Assembly (NCBI GenBank): GCA_903858195.1
Contig: CAIOHW010000184.1
Location: 1 to 6,475, forward strand
Reading direction: 5' to 3'
Length of the DNA stretch: 6,475 nucleotides
Source: Oligoflexia bacterium
GTDB lineage: Bacteria; Bdellovibrionota; UBA1018
Shown: piece by piece, positions 6,179 to 6,475 of the stretch
Position numbering within the stretch: position 1 is the first letter of the stretch
Layout of the letters: every line of letters begins with the position of its first letter
Made by a program: the position numbers and the translations under genes
The notes under the pieces: generated by a model
What the model was told of the DNA's origin: nothing
What the model saw: only the letters and a program-made list of their open reading frames with translations
Databases searched by the model: none

Positions 6179-6475
6179 ATGAACAACCTTTCCATTGAGA
6201 ATCTCAGCCAGCAACTCCAGATCGGCGATGAGTCGCGGATCGTAGAGGGGCTCAACTCGAGGCAGGCGGCAGGGGATGCAAAAGCGGGGGGCGGAAGCTT
6301 CGCCGACATCCTGAAAAACTCCTTTCAGCAGGTCAACGAGCACCAGCAGCAGGCTGACCAGGCCATCCGTGAGCTGGTGTCCGGCCGCAGCAAGAACATC
6401 CATGAAACCCTGCTCGCGGTTGAGCGGGCCGACTCTTCGTTGAAACTCATGATGCAGGTCAGGAACAAGGTCTTG
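6179..6475 (+). CDS. fliE: Flagellar hook-basal body protein FliE (3' end cut by window edge)
   Basis: FliE links the MS ring (FliF) to the rod and is an early substrate of flagellar export. The frame runs from ATG at 6179 to the window edge, giving 99 residues; the family is usually 100-110, so only about ten C-terminal residues are missing. Recognition rests on the C-terminal half: SFADILKNSFQQVNEHQQQA, then NIHETLLAVERADSSLKLMM and QVRNKVL. The first 38 residues are variable and polar, as is normal. GGAAGG (6167-6172) provides a ribosome-binding site 6 nt before the ATG. An ATG at 6175 is out of frame and stops after seven codons. By synteny fliF would be expected next, outside the window. 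Confidence 0.95.
   Translation, partial: MNNLSIENLSQQLQIGDESRIVEGLNSRQAAGDAKAGGGSFADILKNSFQQVNEHQQQADQAIRELVSGRSKNIHETLLAVERADSSLKLMMQVRNKVL

Overview
The window comes from a Gram-negative (two-membrane), flagellated, σ54-using bacterium with moderately high GC. The evidence is an outer-membrane lipid-transport permease (MlaE), a lipobox protein, rod genes in the order flgB-flgC-fliE, and a bacterial enhancer-binding protein next to a clear -24/-12 promoter. A deltaproteobacterial or Bdellovibrionota-type lineage fits best, but this is inferred from gene content and style. No single feature fixes the species.

Left side (1-1268), minus strand: a 177-aa lipoprotein gene of unknown function is followed after 15 nt by an mlaE-type ABC permease that runs off the left edge of the window. 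These two probably form the start of a lipid-transport (Mla-like) operon read leftwards.

Middle (1269-1510): a divergent regulatory region of about 240 bp. It holds a near-consensus σ54 promoter (TGGCAT-N5-TTGCT, 1441-1456) facing right, a GGCGAA-N11-TTCGCC dyad at an enhancer-like distance upstream, short repeats in front of the lipoprotein gene, and a small hairpin just before the ribosome-binding site of the rightward operon.

Right side (1511-6475), plus strand: one compact flagellar transcription unit. It begins with a 919-aa exported TPR protein (β-rich N-terminal domain, charged helical linker, TPR superhelix). This overlaps by 4 nt a 323-aa σ54 activator with no receiver domain. After an 83-nt gap come flgB, flgC (1-nt overlap) and fliE (3-nt gap, cut by the right edge). 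FlgB and FlgC build the proximal rod and FliE joins the rod to the MS ring. The activator probably drives σ54-dependent flagellar genes, possibly including its own operon.

The most interesting points are the PflA-like domain order of the exported TPR protein placed at the head of a rod operon, and the receiver-less activator encoded inside an operon that itself has a σ54 promoter. I found no mobile elements, CRISPR arrays, tRNA or rRNA genes.
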